Numbered from the stretch's first letter, positions 20,785 through 31,466 are shown. The stretch is DNA of 64,000 nt from Trichomonas vaginalis G3 (GCF_026262505.1 NC_067206.1:34797896-34861895), one strand, 5' to 3'. Program-made: numbers and translations. Notes: generated by a model from the sequence alone, not told the origin.

Positions 20785-23253
20785 TCAATTATATCTACTC
20801 ATTAAGTACCAAATTTTTGTTCTCTTATTAAATACTGATATCTTATTAAGTAGTTCCTTAATAGTCTTCATGTCATCTTCAGAGAATTTCTGGTGTTTGA
20901 AGTGTTTTAATATAAGGTCAGTTGTAACTTTTCCTCCATGATTTTTGAAATAAAGAATCAAATCATTGGACATTGTAGACAAATCTAAACTTGATGACGG
21001 GCTTTTAATTACAGACAAAACGTGTGCACTTGTATTTTTTAATTCAATCTTTTCTACGGAATGTTTGAGTTTTCTTTTACTTAATGTTGCAGCGATATTT
21101 GCTTTTCTCTTTGATATCAAATCATCATTAGAAATATCCTTTTGGAGCAAGTCATTGTGGTTAAATACTTTACTTATATCTCCACCTTCTATCAAAGATT
21201 TCATGAGTTCATTGTCTTTTCCTTCTGAATTTTCATCTTCATCTTTTTCGTCGTCTTCAAGTCTTTCTTCTTCTTTGTTGAACTCGGAATCCAACTCGAA
21301 ATCAAGAGAAAACAAATCATAAACAGTATTTGCATTAAACAACCTCTTTTGTCTGGCATCCTGCATAATAGTATTAGAAAGAATTTGTTTGAAAATCTGT
21401 TTCTTGTAAATTTTTTCTTCAATTGTTCCAACACAAATTAATCTATAAACAGAAACAGATTTCGTCTGTCCAATGCGATAAGCTCTTTCCAATGCTTGTT
21501 CATCTGTTGACGGATTCCAATCTGGCTCAATGATAATCACTCTATCGGCACCTGTCAAATTTATTCCCAAACCGCCAACTTTTTTTGACAGAAGACAAGC
21601 AAATTTGTCACCGTGATTGAATCTATCCATAATCACTATTCTTCTCTCAGGAGGAGTATCTCCATCCATCCTGAAGAACTCTAGGTTGAGATTCGTCATG
21701 ATTTCTTCAAGAATGGAGAGCATCTTGAGAGATTGAGCGAAAAGAAGACATCGATGTCCTTCTTTGTGCCATTGTGGCAAAATTTTCATCAATAATTTTG
21801 TTTTGCAACTCATCTTTGGATTTGTCGAATATTTCTGTTCATCGAAAATATTCGGATGGTTGCAGATCTCTTGGAGAAGGACCATTCCTGGAAACATGTC
21901 TGCTCCGTTGTTGAAAATCGCTTGGACTGTCGGACTTTTGAGAAATTCTTCGTAACAATTAATCTGTGTTTGTGTTAATTGACAGAAGAAGATCTGCTCG
22001 GTCTTTGCAGGTAAATTGGCATTGACTTGAGATTTTAATCGTCTCAAAAGATATGGTTTGATCAAATCTCGTAATGCTTGTGCGGAAGAATACGCTCTAA
22101 AAACTTCAAATGAGGAGGCATTTGCGTATCCACCTTGTTTGATTGGATCAGCGAACTCTTGTTGGAAAACATTGAAGGCACCGAGTAATCCGGGATATGC
22201 GAAATCAAAGATCGACCAAAGTTCAAGGAGATCGTTCTGTATTGGACTTCCCGTAACAGCCAATCTGAAATCAGCTGTAAGTTTCTTGACTACTTGGGAA
22301 ATTTCGGTTTTGTGATTTCTGATGTTATGTGCTTCATCGCAGATGATGCAGGACCAATCAATGATCTGTAGCGATGTGTCATCTTTAAGAGAAGTCACTG
22401 ATTGGTAGTTTGTAACGATGATATTAGTTGTTCCTTCAACTTGTCGTAGAATTTCTTCGCGAGATATCTTTTTGTTTGTTCTGGTATCATGGTATAATAT
22501 TGATTTGACAAATGGACACCAAATATGTAGCTCTCTGATCCATTGTTGACATACAGTGAGCGGACACATAATTAGTATGGGTTTCTTAATAAGGTTGCAT
22601 TGGATAAGTGAGGCTATGAATGTTGCGCATATACAAGTCTTTCCTAAGCCCATTTCATCACCTTCTATGCCGCCAGCCTTTTGTTTGAAAAGACCCCATA
22701 GCCAATCTATGGCGCCACGCTGGTGGGGAAATAGAGATTGCCAGATGGGCTGCCATACTTTGAAACCAGAATCTATTTCATGGTATATAGTGCATTTATC
22801 ACAAAAGTTTTCAATAAAAGATAATCTAGCTTGATAGACTTGTTCATCGGAGTCATCATTTGTAAGATTGATGGCATCTTCGCCAACGTAATCTGTTTTC
22901 ATCACTTTATAGTGCCAAAAATTTGAAAGATCCATTTCCACTGAGTCAATGGCAATAGATGTATTCGAAGAGTTATTATCAATAGTAACATTAATTGTTT
23001 CTGGTAATTGTTTCTGAAGTATTAAAGTATCTAATTCGCCTTTTAATTCCGTGAGCTTTTTCTTGTTTTTGCCACTATACTCTTCATTTTGTATGGCTTC
23101 TTTAACAGCTTCTATGCGCTCATCTAAATCTTTCCTTTCTTCTTCTTCAGCTTGTTGAGATGCGCTCCATAAAATCATGTTTTGATAGTCTTGTTCTGTC
23201 TGTACTTCCTCAATTGGAGAATTAGGATCAGAACTTTCGACTTCCCAAGACAT
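20785..23253 (-). CDS. RAD26: SNF2-family ATPase, CSB/Rad26 (ERCC6) type
   Basis: This is a DNA translocase of the SNF2 superfamily. Motif I, DEMGLGKT, is at about residue 196. The Walker B DEAH is followed by NIRN at about 303. TGSPIQNDLLELW, LLRRLKSQV and the helicase C-lobe motifs GGLGINLTGADRVI and QALERAYRIGQTKSV follow. The flank after the C-lobe (IEEKIYKKQIFKQILSN, then KRLFNANTVYDLFSL) matches the CSB/Rad26 subgroup, which acts in transcription-coupled repair with RNA polymerase II. An acidic stretch (EERLEDDEKDEDENSEG) and a C-terminal winged-helix-like segment (FSEDDMKTIKELLNKI) complete it. At 822 residues it is shorter than human CSB, mostly at the N-terminus. The start is the ATG at 23253. 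Confidence 0.92.
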   Translation of the reverse strand: MSWEVESSDPNSPIEEVQTEQDYQNMILWSASQQAEEEERKDLDERIEAVKEAIQNEEYSGKNKKKLTELKGELDTLILQKQLPETINVTIDNNSSNTSIAIDSVEMDLSNFWHYKVMKTDYVGEDAINLTNDDSDEQVYQARLSFIENFCDKCTIYHEIDSGFKVWQPIWQSLFPHQRGAIDWLWGLFKQKAGGIEGDEMGLGKTCICATFIASLIQCNLIKKPILIMCPLTVCQQWIRELHIWCPFVKSILYHDTRTNKKISREEILRQVEGTTNIIVTNYQSVTSLKDDTSLQIIDWSCIICDEAHNIRNHKTEISQVVKKLTADFRLAVTGSPIQNDLLELWSIFDFAYPGLLGAFNVFQQEFADPIKQGGYANASSFEVFRAYSSAQALRDLIKPYLLRRLKSQVNANLPAKTEQIFFCQLTQTQINCYEEFLKSPTVQAIFNNGADMFPGMVLLQEICNHPNIFDEQKYSTNPKMSCKTKLLMKILPQWHKEGHRCLLFAQSLKMLSILEEIMTNLNLEFFRMDGDTPPERRIVIMDRFNHGDKFACLLSKKVGGLGINLTGADRVIIIEPDWNPSTDEQALERAYRIGQTKSVSVYRLICVGTIEEKIYKKQIFKQILSNTIMQDARQKRLFNANTVYDLFSLDFELDSEFNKEEERLEDDEKDEDENSEGKDNELMKSLIEGGDISKVFNHNDLLQKDISNDDLISKRKANIAATLSKRKLKHSVEKIELKNTSAHVLSVIKSPSSSLDLSTMSNDLILYFKNHGGKVTTDLILKHFKHQKFSEDDMKTIKELLNKISVFNKRTKIWYLMSRYN

Positions 23254-24221
23254 CCAAAAAAAATATTCAAAAAAAAATTTTTTTCAATACTAAAAATTTT
23301 GAAGTTTGAATTTTTAGCCAAAAAACTGATTTATATTTAGGTATAATTAATTTCGAAAAATATGATCCCTTTTCAATTTTTTTGATCCCCTCAAAATGAT
23401 CCCTGGGGATAATATATTTGTTCATAGGAAACTATTAGCTAGAATGATTATCCAATAATAGAGCAATGTATTTTTAGCAATAATGGTTCATATTGAGGAA
23501 AATCTAGCCTTCATTTGCGATTTTTCCAAAAAAAATGTTTTAGAATCAATCGATCTATACTGTTACCTCAATCTATAATAGTTGTTGTAATGATATATTG
23601 CTTCGTTTACTTTCAACTCCAACTTTTCCAAAATATTTTTAAATTTATGATAAATCGTAATTATACGATGCAATTACACCAAACACATATCATATATGTC
23701 TGGCTTATTAGAATGTGATTACTAATAAAACTTCCTTTTCTAATTTTTTTTGGAAAATATTATTTATATAAAATTCAAGATGCAAGGATGTAACAATCAA
23801 TTATACTTCATCTGTATAGCATGTATTTATATGGATAAATTCATCCACAGCTTAATTAACTTCTGATATTTCTTTAATCATGCCTTAATGCCTATATTAA
23901 TAGGGTCTTTATTAGTTTGAGATAAATGAATCTAGAAATTTTGCAATTGTATGGAAGCTTCATGCTTATATTAATAGGGACGCTATAAGATTAATAAATT
24001 TCAATTATATATAATAGCATAAGTAAATTTCAATAATGTAAATGGTTGTTTCTAGTTAATAAATTAGAATTCTGTGAAAGATATTTGGGGAAAAAAATTT
24101 GATGGAAAAAATCCTGAAAGTTTCACGGTACTTTTCCATGAGAATCGTCCATATAATGAAATCTCATTAACTTTGATTTACAAAATATTAAAAAAATTAA
24201 ATTGATCAAAGATACATTTTA
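23254..24221. other. Intergenic with short direct repeats
   Basis: No gene is seen. The motif GATCCC occurs three times between about 23364 and 23404. The sequence ATGCYTATATTAATAGGG occurs directly repeated at 23888 and 23962, 74 bases apart. Confidence 0.45.
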
Positions 24222-25264
24222 AGGGTGCACACGAGAGGATCATGTAAACTTCAGAATTTAGAACCTTATTTTTAGGCATTATCTTGGCTACCTATTTAGG
24301 CTCGAAAAGCAAAAAATATCAAAAAATACAACTTGACTCCATTATGACCCTTTCATGGAGGTAGTTTTTATCCGCTAGTATTTTCCCTTTGAATCTCTTT
24401 ACAATTCGAAATCAAATTCAAACCTCAGTAGAAGAAAGGAAGAATCGACTTACTACGGTTGTAATACGAATAAATACATATATTTAATTATTTTTATTTA
24501 CATAATAATTGTTTGAAGCTCATATTCCAACAAATTTTTAAATAAAAACATTAAAATGTTGAAAATGTTCATATATTTTAATAGGGTTTTGGCACTTTAT
24601 TGAGGAATTACTACATACATAGTCGAACTGAACTTGATATTTTGAAATTTAAATTATTTATCAAAATTAAAATTTAACTTGAAATTTATAATTATTTAGT
24701 CATATTTTGCATAATTCTAAGTAGATTTTGTAAAAAATCAAGAAAGAAAAATTTTAACGTGCATTATTTTTTCTTTTTTATAATAATACATATTATTATA
24801 TAATTAACATATTCATAATGTTTCACCCTTTCAAAAATATAATCCTCCTCCTCTCAAATAAACGTACATACGGGTGGCCTCTTTTTTCAAAAAATTAAAA
24901 TTTGAAATTTTTTGCTCAAATATTAGAGATTTTTTCAACCTTCAACGATATATGTTGTCTATATCAGACCTCCTTTCTTTTTGATACTTAACATTGTTCC
25001 TAAATCTTAGCCGTTAAGGCTGTTCTGAAAATGTTTTTTTTTCGAAAAAATTCGAAAAAAATTCTTAAAATTCAAAAATCCCTTAATTCCTGAGGATTTT
25101 GGAAAAAAGTTTTTACATGAACATGTGTATATTATATGAAGTATATTGATAAGGTAAAAATCAAATTTTATTGCATATTCATCGAGAAAATAAACTAACG
25201 AATCCCTCAAAATTGAGAGGGTAATCCTCCTCCTCTCAAATAAACGTACATACGGGTGCACCCT
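24222..25264 (+). mobile_element. Non-autonomous transposon, 1,043 bp, AGGGTGCAC family, copy 1
   Basis: The ends are AGGGTGCAC (24222-24230) and GTGCACCCT (25256-25264), flanked by TA. The wider context TTTA/TAAA could also be read as a TTAA duplication. The element is nearly identical over its whole 1,043 bases to 34519-35561 in the opposite orientation; I spotted two base differences. The matching 84-residue frame in both copies follows from DNA identity and is not evidence of coding. It lies 65 bases beyond the 3' end of the nucleoporin-like gene. Confidence 0.9.
24842..24879 (+). repeat. Internal copy of the right subterminal sequence (copy 1)
   Basis: About 37 bases beginning TAATCCTCCTCCTCTCAAAT occur here and again at about 25222-25258, next to the right terminus. 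The segment between them is about 345 bp. The same arrangement is present in the second copy. Confidence 0.85.
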
Positions 25265-25329
25265 TAAATTTAAATACTCTAAAAATAATAATACTTTATA
25301 ATGAAATTAAACACTCTATCATATTCTTA

Positions 25330-26184
25330 TTATGTTCCAGCTGGTTTGGAAAGAGCAGAAGTTCCTTTATTTAGTGAACTGTTACCTGATCCAAAACTAA
25401 ACTTACTCTTACCAAATAAGCCACCTGCCTTTGTGTCTGGTGCGCAAATTGTAGAAAAGTCTGTTGTTGTATCGCGTTTTTCAAGAAGACGTCTTCTTTC
25501 TTCAAGATATTCATCGTATGCTGTCTGAACAGAATTGACTACTGATTGCTTGCCATTTTCTTCAGAATCTAGACGTAAATCAGATATCTTTCTATCTTTG
25601 TTCTGGAAAATTCTTTTGAAGGTTTCGTGTAACGATTGTGATTTGCGCTGGATTTCCGAGACTCTGGCCGAGCATCTGATTATAGCATTATATTGTTCTT
25701 GTAAAACTTGAACTAAAACAGCTGGGCTTTCGGCTTGTTCATTGTTTTGCAATTTAGTTTCATATGATGTGATAGCTTCTGAAAGATTTTTAGATCTTTG
25801 CTGAAGATTATCAGTGAAACGAGAAATAAATGGAGATGGGAATGTCTGAGAATGGAGAGAGTCTGTGTAGTCACGATGAAATGTGTCTAATTCGTCACGG
25901 GCTTCTTTAATCATTGAATTTCCGTGATCAATTTCATTTGCGAGATGTAAAAGCGTATGATTGATTGATCTGTTTACGTCATCATATAAATCAGTGATTT
26001 TCTTTCCAAATGAATCTAATCCATCAATTGGTTTTTCTTTTGCAAATAAATTTACTGCATTATTGTATGTATCGATTAATATATTTCTCGCTTCAACTTC
26101 CAAGTCCTGTATCAGCATTCCTTCCTCTACAGTTGGTCCATAAACAGCTTTTTTACCTAAAGATAATGAAGTTTTCCCAAACAT
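25330..26184 (-). CDS. Putative FG nucleoporin (Nup58/Nup49-like)
   Basis: The start is taken as the ATG at 26184 (MFGKTSLSLGKK); an Inr-like TCATA lies 2-6 bases upstream. The protein is 284 residues, mostly alpha-helical coiled coil. The segment LVQVLQEQYNAIIRCSARVSEI and the following helix recall the Nup58/p45 helical region. The ends carry sparse FG motifs: MFG at the N-terminus, then GGLFGKSKFSFGSG near the C-terminus. That combination suggests a central-channel nucleoporin of the Nup62 complex. The identification is moderate; a generic coiled-coil protein is the alternative. The transposon copy lies just past its stop. Confidence 0.5.
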   Translation of the reverse strand: MFGKTSLSLGKKAVYGPTVEEGMLIQDLEVEARNILIDTYNNAVNLFAKEKPIDGLDSFGKKITDLYDDVNRSINHTLLHLANEIDHGNSMIKEARDELDTFHRDYTDSLHSQTFPSPFISRFTDNLQQRSKNLSEAITSYETKLQNNEQAESPAVLVQVLQEQYNAIIRCSARVSEIQRKSQSLHETFKRIFQNKDRKISDLRLDSEENGKQSVVNSVQTAYDEYLEERRRLLEKRDTTTDFSTICAPDTKAGGLFGKSKFSFGSGNSSLNKGTSALSKPAGT

Positions 26185-26482
26185 TATGATAAATTTTTTT
26201 TTGTTTGAAAGGAGTAAATGCACATTTTAATTTTTTTGATACATATATAATTGTTTTCATCAAAAAATGCTATGCAAAGATTTTGGATCTCTAAATATGA
26301 ATATTGCAAAATCAAAATTCTAAATTTGCTTAATTCTGCACTTAAAACATATTAAAAGATATCAACTAAATTATTTATGATTTATCTTCAAGTAACAGCT
26401 CTCAGATATTGAGTGAAAAATCTAAATGTGAGTATTTCTATCATACCACTTTAAAAATCCAAGGAAAAATCTCACAGAATTA

Positions 26483-27229
26483 TTATCTTTTTATCTGAAG
26501 ATAATTGGGATATGTCAAAAAAAATTGGGAGATTACCAGAAATTGTAAATCATTCATTAAGGGTGCACTTACCACTTTCTGACATGCTCTCATATGAGGT
26601 GCTAGGTAGTGAATTATAAAAACTTTCCCTATTATAAATATTAACTTTTTATCATAGAAAATTAGGATATAAAGCATAAGTGTCAAAAAATTTGAGTAAG
26701 TGGTACATATAAGGTTAGTATATGGATATAAATAGTTTTTAAGTTTTTGATCTTTATCAAATCCATCTCTTTCTATGAATGAAATGAATCTTTCTTTGTC
26801 ATCATACATAATTGTTCCGTATATTGTATTTTCTGAAAGAATATCGAGATCGGTTGTTTGAATTTCATTGAAATCATCAGATTTGTCTAACTTAATCCCG
26901 TATACTTTATAAAACATATAATTAGAAATGGTTGGAATAAAGTTGACTTCTGTTATATGATAATCCTCAGAAATAAGTCTTGCAAGAGTCAAATATGACT
27001 TTGTATAGCGGTCATTCGACGGAATAATCCTTAAAATATCTCTTATAAAATTTTGAGGATTATATTTCTTCGAATTAATAAATTCCGTTTTGATCATTTT
27101 GTAAATCGAGTTCAATTCTTCCTCATTTTCAGTTTTTAGTTGATACAACGTAATATATAAATCATTATGATACTTATATATGCTTATCAATTCACTGTGT
27201 TTGTTGGTGTGAATGTCTGGATTCGACAT
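26483..27229 (-). pseudogene. Truncated ankyrin-family (DUF3447-type) gene interrupted by a MITE
   Basis: From the ATG at 27229 about 172 residues match the N-terminus of the ankyrin gene at 2797 (LKTENEEELNSIYKMIKTE; YGIKLDKSDDF; ERDGFDKDQKL). The match stops at LYPYTN, near 26713. The remaining frame to 26483 is MITE sequence (26560 to about 26710) and unrelated flank. All of the ankyrin repeats and most of the middle region are missing. The reading frame happens to stay open through the MITE, so a chimeric protein of 248 residues could be made, but no function is expected. Confidence 0.8.
26560..26710. mobile_element. MITE, about 150 bp, AGGGTGCAC family, within ankyrin remnant
   Basis: One end is canonical: TA followed by AGGGTGCACTTACCACTTTC at 26560. 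The other end near 26700-26710 (AAGTGGTACATAT) is degenerate. The interior shares TAGAAAATTRGGATA with the MITE at 14486-14660 (in reverse), which confirms the family. The boundary on the right coincides with the point where ankyrin-family similarity ends. Confidence 0.65.
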
Positions 27230-27859
27230 GAAAAAATTGAAAAAAAATTACCACCAAAAAATTTAAATCAGCTTTTTATCACATAAAATGTCATTTTAAT
27301 TCAATTGGAGGGGGAAAATACTTTGTTGAACATGTGAAAAATGAAACATGTATATAAACTGCAAGATAAAATTCTTTCAAATCATTGAATGAGGGAAAAA
27401 AATACATCCAAATGCTTTAATAGATTAGTTTATAAAGCGCTTAAGTTGATAACCTTATGAAATAAATAAGAGACTATAGGCCAATCTTTTAGATCGCCTG
27501 TAAAAAAAATTGACAGTATTAATAATATGTGATGCCAGTTGAACATTTGATCATAAATATCTAAGATACAATTGTTATCAACAGCATGTAATATAGTGGC
27601 CGGTTCTGGTGGGAAAGTGCTGGGAAACATACCCCGAGGTAAAAAATCTGGTTTTTATGGTAATAAAATTTTTTTCATTTTTTCATTTTTTTTTTACAAG
27701 ATTATTTTTTTCCCCAAGAACCTTTCTCAGATTTTGGGTTTATCAACCAGAAACGGCCACCATACATGTAATTATATTTAGCATGGAAACTGCATATGTT
27801 GATGAAAAAAAAAATTGAATAATAAATTCAAACATTTATAAAACAAATAATATTAAATA
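27230..27859. other. Intergenic with a small GC-richer patch
   Basis: This lies between the ankyrin remnant and the VPS16 gene. A less AT-rich patch at about 27595-27645 (GGCCGGTTCTGGTGGGAAAG) sits in short frames on both strands, none recognisable. The rest is AT-rich, with T-tracts near 27665-27710. Confidence 0.4.
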
Positions 27860-30151
27860 TTACACTCTTTGCATAAACATATTCTTATAGTTCTCAAATG
27901 CATCAATCATTCTTTTATCCTTAATTTTATAAGAATAATTCAAAGCTTCGTCAAGAAGTTTTGTTTTTTGTTGCATATTAAGCATATTGAGATATCTTGT
28001 GGCAAGATCTTCGCATCTGTAAAATAAAATCATGTTCATAACGTCATCAGGCTGCAAATGCTTAAATCCTTCTCGTATTAACTTATCAAACATATCATTG
28101 CTCTTGTTCTTGATCACAGAACGTAATCTTGAGTATTCTACTTCAGGAGGACTCATATTAACTTTATGAGCAATTTTTTCGGCGACTTCGGCCTTATTGT
28201 TGGCATAACAAGCATTAATAAACTGTCTAGGAGATAATGTGTCGCCTGCTGGTGCAAGATTTCCTAAAATTGTAATGATATAATTTTGATGACCAATATA
28301 TTCGCCAAACTTGGACATTTCCATGTTATTCATAATATAAAGGAGTATATTCGTGTTCTTGCCATACTCATTTTTCTCGAATGAAGATGACGTCAAAATT
28401 TCGAGAAATTGTTTATTTGTTTCTTCAGATCTGATTAATCTTTCCATGGATTGGATGATGACTGACTTACTTTCTCTCTTCAAATGCTGAGACACTCTAT
28501 ATCTTGCAAATGAAAAATAATTTATACTTAATAACGGAGTTCTGAGGTCTAATTGCAAGTTTTGCTCCTCATCCTTTAGTAAATAGCATATAATGGCACA
28601 TCCATCATCAGAAACAAGGGCTGTTTCCCTTGCTTTTGTGCGATACAACGGATTTAGCAAAATAATCTTCTGAACTGGGCTTTTGATGCTATTTACCATA
28701 GTTACTATATTGTATTGACTTAGCTTCTTGTCGACACAACATTGAATTACTTCGTGGAAATTAATATTCGAATATTTATGGAGCATTTGAGTTATTTCTT
28801 CTAAATTCTTAGTACCGTTTGTCTGTATCTCATTAAGTACCCATTCTTCGGCAATTTTGTCATGGGGAACTCCCAAAAAGTCAGAAATGTATTCACAAAT
28901 TTTGTATAGTTGTAAATTCGATAATCGTTCGAATAATTGTTCGGAGCAATTTTGCAGAACTTCAGGGGTGAAACACATTCCAACTTGGTCACTATTGAGA
29001 GTATTGAGTATCCTTAAGAAATCTATGGCTGATTTGAACTCATTTGCGCAGATATTTGGGTAATTTGATCTTAAGAACGAAGCAACGCTCATGTAGAACA
29101 TTTGGGTTGATATTAATGGTGAATCTCGAGCTGCTTGAATGAAAAGAGGTATAGCTTTTACATAATTCTTATTCATATTTTGGATAAAATCAATATTTTT
29201 GCTTTCATAGTTTTTGAAGTCTCTTACGACGCTTTTACATATCTCATTGTTTAGACTTTCAATAGATGCGGGTGGATTGTAATAAATATAAAGTCCTTCC
29301 GTTGAATATAATCTAACTAAATTTAAATCAGAAAAAATCTTAAGAACTTTGCATGATGGATTAAAGTCAGCAACACCATTGTGAAAAATACATAATTCTC
29401 CATTATTAAGTGAAGCAATTAAGGTATTTGGATTTAACCAAGCTCCTTCTTTTCCAACCAAGTCAAATTGGTGTTCAATAATGTCCTTATGTGATGGATA
29501 TGCTTGTTTAATGTAAATTTTTTTGTTTGTAAAGATCGCAATTCTTGGATTGTTAATTCCTGCGATAATATTGGTAATATGTTCGTTTTCTACTTTGAAT
29601 ATACTTGTCAGATTCTGTTGCGTCTTGAAATACACTTCTCCATTTGAAGAAAAAAGGAAAACACCGTTTTCAATATTTTGTAAAACGCAATACTGAGGTG
29701 GATCGTTAATTTGTTGGTCTATTGTAACTTCCATCCTATCAAAACTGAAAAATTGTAAATTCATGTTGTTAAGTACGTAAACAATTCCCAAATAATTTTG
29801 TGAAGCGCATATAACTTCGAAGTTTAATTCTTTTCGTAAATATACTTGTTTTCCATTAGGTTTGTAAGCCGCAATAGTACCATTCTTCAATAAAAATACG
29901 ATAATTGAATTTGATGTAAAAGCAGAAAGAACAATTGGTGAATCTAAATCAAAATATGCTGTTTTAAAGACTTCTTTACATGAATTCGTATATATTTGAT
30001 ACGCTGGCTTGTAAGTATTCCTTGGAGATAAAATTAATCCGCAATTATATCCGAACATTGAACTTTCGGGACTGTATCCAAATGGAGGATCTCTATAATT
30101 AGTAAGTTTTGTACCCTGTACTGTGTTCAACTGCTCTAACCAAGGGTACAT
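27860..30151 (-). CDS. VPS16: VPS16-like subunit of HOPS/CORVET
   Basis: The protein is 763 residues. An N-terminal beta-propeller-like half has repeated blades (IVFLLKNGTIAAYKPNGK; GVFLFSSNGEVYFKTQ; TLIASLNNGELCIFHNG). A C-terminal alpha-solenoid follows (FLRILNTLNSDQVGMCFTPE; LQLYKICEYISDFLGVPHDK; IAEEWVLNEI). This resembles the VPS16 pattern of RVLNAVRD, IG(I/M)PLT and a leucine-rich stretch ending in a conserved WA. VPS16 works with VPS33 in endosome and lysosome tethering. The size is close to the usual 830-840 residues. The alternative would be another class C VPS solenoid protein such as VPS18. No regulatory motif was identified. Confidence 0.65.
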   Translation of the reverse strand: MYPWLEQLNTVQGTKLTNYRDPPFGYSPESSMFGYNCGLILSPRNTYKPAYQIYTNSCKEVFKTAYFDLDSPIVLSAFTSNSIIVFLLKNGTIAAYKPNGKQVYLRKELNFEVICASQNYLGIVYVLNNMNLQFFSFDRMEVTIDQQINDPPQYCVLQNIENGVFLFSSNGEVYFKTQQNLTSIFKVENEHITNIIAGINNPRIAIFTNKKIYIKQAYPSHKDIIEHQFDLVGKEGAWLNPNTLIASLNNGELCIFHNGVADFNPSCKVLKIFSDLNLVRLYSTEGLYIYYNPPASIESLNNEICKSVVRDFKNYESKNIDFIQNMNKNYVKAIPLFIQAARDSPLISTQMFYMSVASFLRSNYPNICANEFKSAIDFLRILNTLNSDQVGMCFTPEVLQNCSEQLFERLSNLQLYKICEYISDFLGVPHDKIAEEWVLNEIQTNGTKNLEEITQMLHKYSNINFHEVIQCCVDKKLSQYNIVTMVNSIKSPVQKIILLNPLYRTKARETALVSDDGCAIICYLLKDEEQNLQLDLRTPLLSINYFSFARYRVSQHLKRESKSVIIQSMERLIRSEETNKQFLEILTSSSFEKNEYGKNTNILLYIMNNMEMSKFGEYIGHQNYIITILGNLAPAGDTLSPRQFINACYANNKAEVAEKIAHKVNMSPPEVEYSRLRSVIKNKSNDMFDKLIREGFKHLQPDDVMNMILFYRCEDLATRYLNMLNMQQKTKLLDEALNYSYKIKDKRMIDAFENYKNMFMQRV

Positions 30152-30971
30152 TTTTTATATGTCAAATTGTCAGAAAAATCAGTTCAAAAGCGAAATTCCC
30201 GTTGGGATTAATACTAAACTTATCTGTATCTGATTAGCTGGATTTATGTGTTGCTTCGTGCAACTGTATGAGAACAGGGTTTTATTTTTGAAATCTAATT
30301 TTGATATTTTCGGGATCAATTGAATTCGTTGCGGTACATGCAGGATATTTATACTATATCATAAGTTGCTTTCTTGATACTATGCATATTTTGACAAAAT
30401 CTAGTATAAGAATCCTATTTTTCATATTTGATCATTGAATCTCGTTATTTGGCTTCTACTATTGTTTCTACCCTCATATTGAGAAATCCTTCTTTTTCAA
30501 AAATTCATAAAATGAGTTAGATCGCATTGCTTTTTCATATGAATAATTCCATTTTCTTATTATTTTGTATAAAAAAATCATAAAAACAGTTCAAATTTAG
30601 TTTTCTTAATGACCAAGATGGAAAATACAGATTTCAAAACGGTAGCAATATTATAATTTATTAATTATTTCTTTTTGCTTGATTAAATTATCAATATACT
30701 GATTTAATAAATATATAATTTTTCAGATTTATTAATAAATTCTTAGCTATATGACAATGCTATTTTCATGCAGAAATATGCGAAAATATTCTAAAATGAA
30801 ATAAATAAGATCACTCAATATGTAATTTCCACGAAACGTTATTTTGAAGCTCCATCCTTTACCAGTGAACACATTAATCCTAATTTTTAAATCAATCTTA
30901 AGGAATCAGCTTTCAAATCCTTCAATATAAGGAAACCATCCTTTAGAGATGAAAATTTGTCACTTTTAGAA
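30152..30971. other. Intergenic between divergent genes
   Basis: This is the upstream region shared by VPS16 (minus) and NAA50 (plus). It is AT-rich, with no repeats or RNA genes recognised. The NAA50 initiator lies at its right edge. Confidence 0.4.
30960..30965 (+). promoter_or_regulatory. Initiator element of the acetyltransferase gene
   Basis: TCACTT matches TCA(+1)Y(T/A) and lies 7 bases upstream of the ATG at 30972. This supports that start over the in-frame TTG at 30957. Confidence 0.6.
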
Positions 30972-31466
30972 ATGAGCGAGAACCAGCCATTCAATTTAAG
31001 TTACATCCCAGTAGATAAAAACAACGTTGGACTTCTACGAAGGATCCACCGTGAGACACTCCCTGTCCATTATGGTCGCCACATTTACAAAATGTTTGAA
31101 GAAGGAAAAATTGCTCGCGGTTTGCTTGTTTACTTAAACGACGATCTTCCAATTGGTGAAATTTGCTGGCGTATTGAAGAAGATGAAAAAGATCCAAAAA
31201 TACACAAAATTTATTTAATGACCATTGGCGTTTTACACACATATCAACGCCGTGGCATTGCAAAGAAGCTATTACAACATATTATTGATGAAAGCAAAGA
31301 TATTGACGAAATTTTTCTTCATGTTTTATACAGTAACGAAGTTGCCATGAAATTCTATGAAAAATTTGGATTTACTAGGAAAGAATTCCTTCCAGGCTAT
31401 TATAAAGCTTTGGAAGTTGGAGATGCCTATATCTATTCCATGCCAATCACAAAGAAGACTGAATAA
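30972..31466 (+). CDS. NAA50: N-alpha-acetyltransferase 50 (NAA50/San) orthologue
   Basis: This is a GNAT-fold acetyltransferase of 164 residues. The conserved order matches NAA50: RIHRETLPVHYGRHIYKMF (substrate side), IYLMTIGVLHTYQRRGIAKKLL (acetyl-CoA binding, QRRGIA), EIFLHVLYSNEVAMKFYEKF, and GYYKALEVGDAYIY. Human NAA50 has the same LHVQISNESAIDFYRKFGF and NYYKRIEPADAHV blocks. The enzyme acetylates the N-termini of Met-starting proteins and in other eukaryotes supports sister-chromatid cohesion. A clear initiator precedes the ATG. Confidence 0.93.
   Translation: MSENQPFNLSYIPVDKNNVGLLRRIHRETLPVHYGRHIYKMFEEGKIARGLLVYLNDDLPIGEICWRIEEDEKDPKIHKIYLMTIGVLHTYQRRGIAKKLLQHIIDESKDIDEIFLHVLYSNEVAMKFYEKFGFTRKEFLPGYYKALEVGDAYIYSMPITKKTE

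Noticed and set aside
25007-25261. 84-residue frame repeated identically at 34525-34776
   Set aside because: The identity comes from the two transposon copies being almost identical DNA. There is no start context, composition or family to suggest a protein.
27430-27781. Small overlapping frames on both strands around a GC-richer patch
   Set aside because: The frames are short, mutually overlapping and unrecognised.
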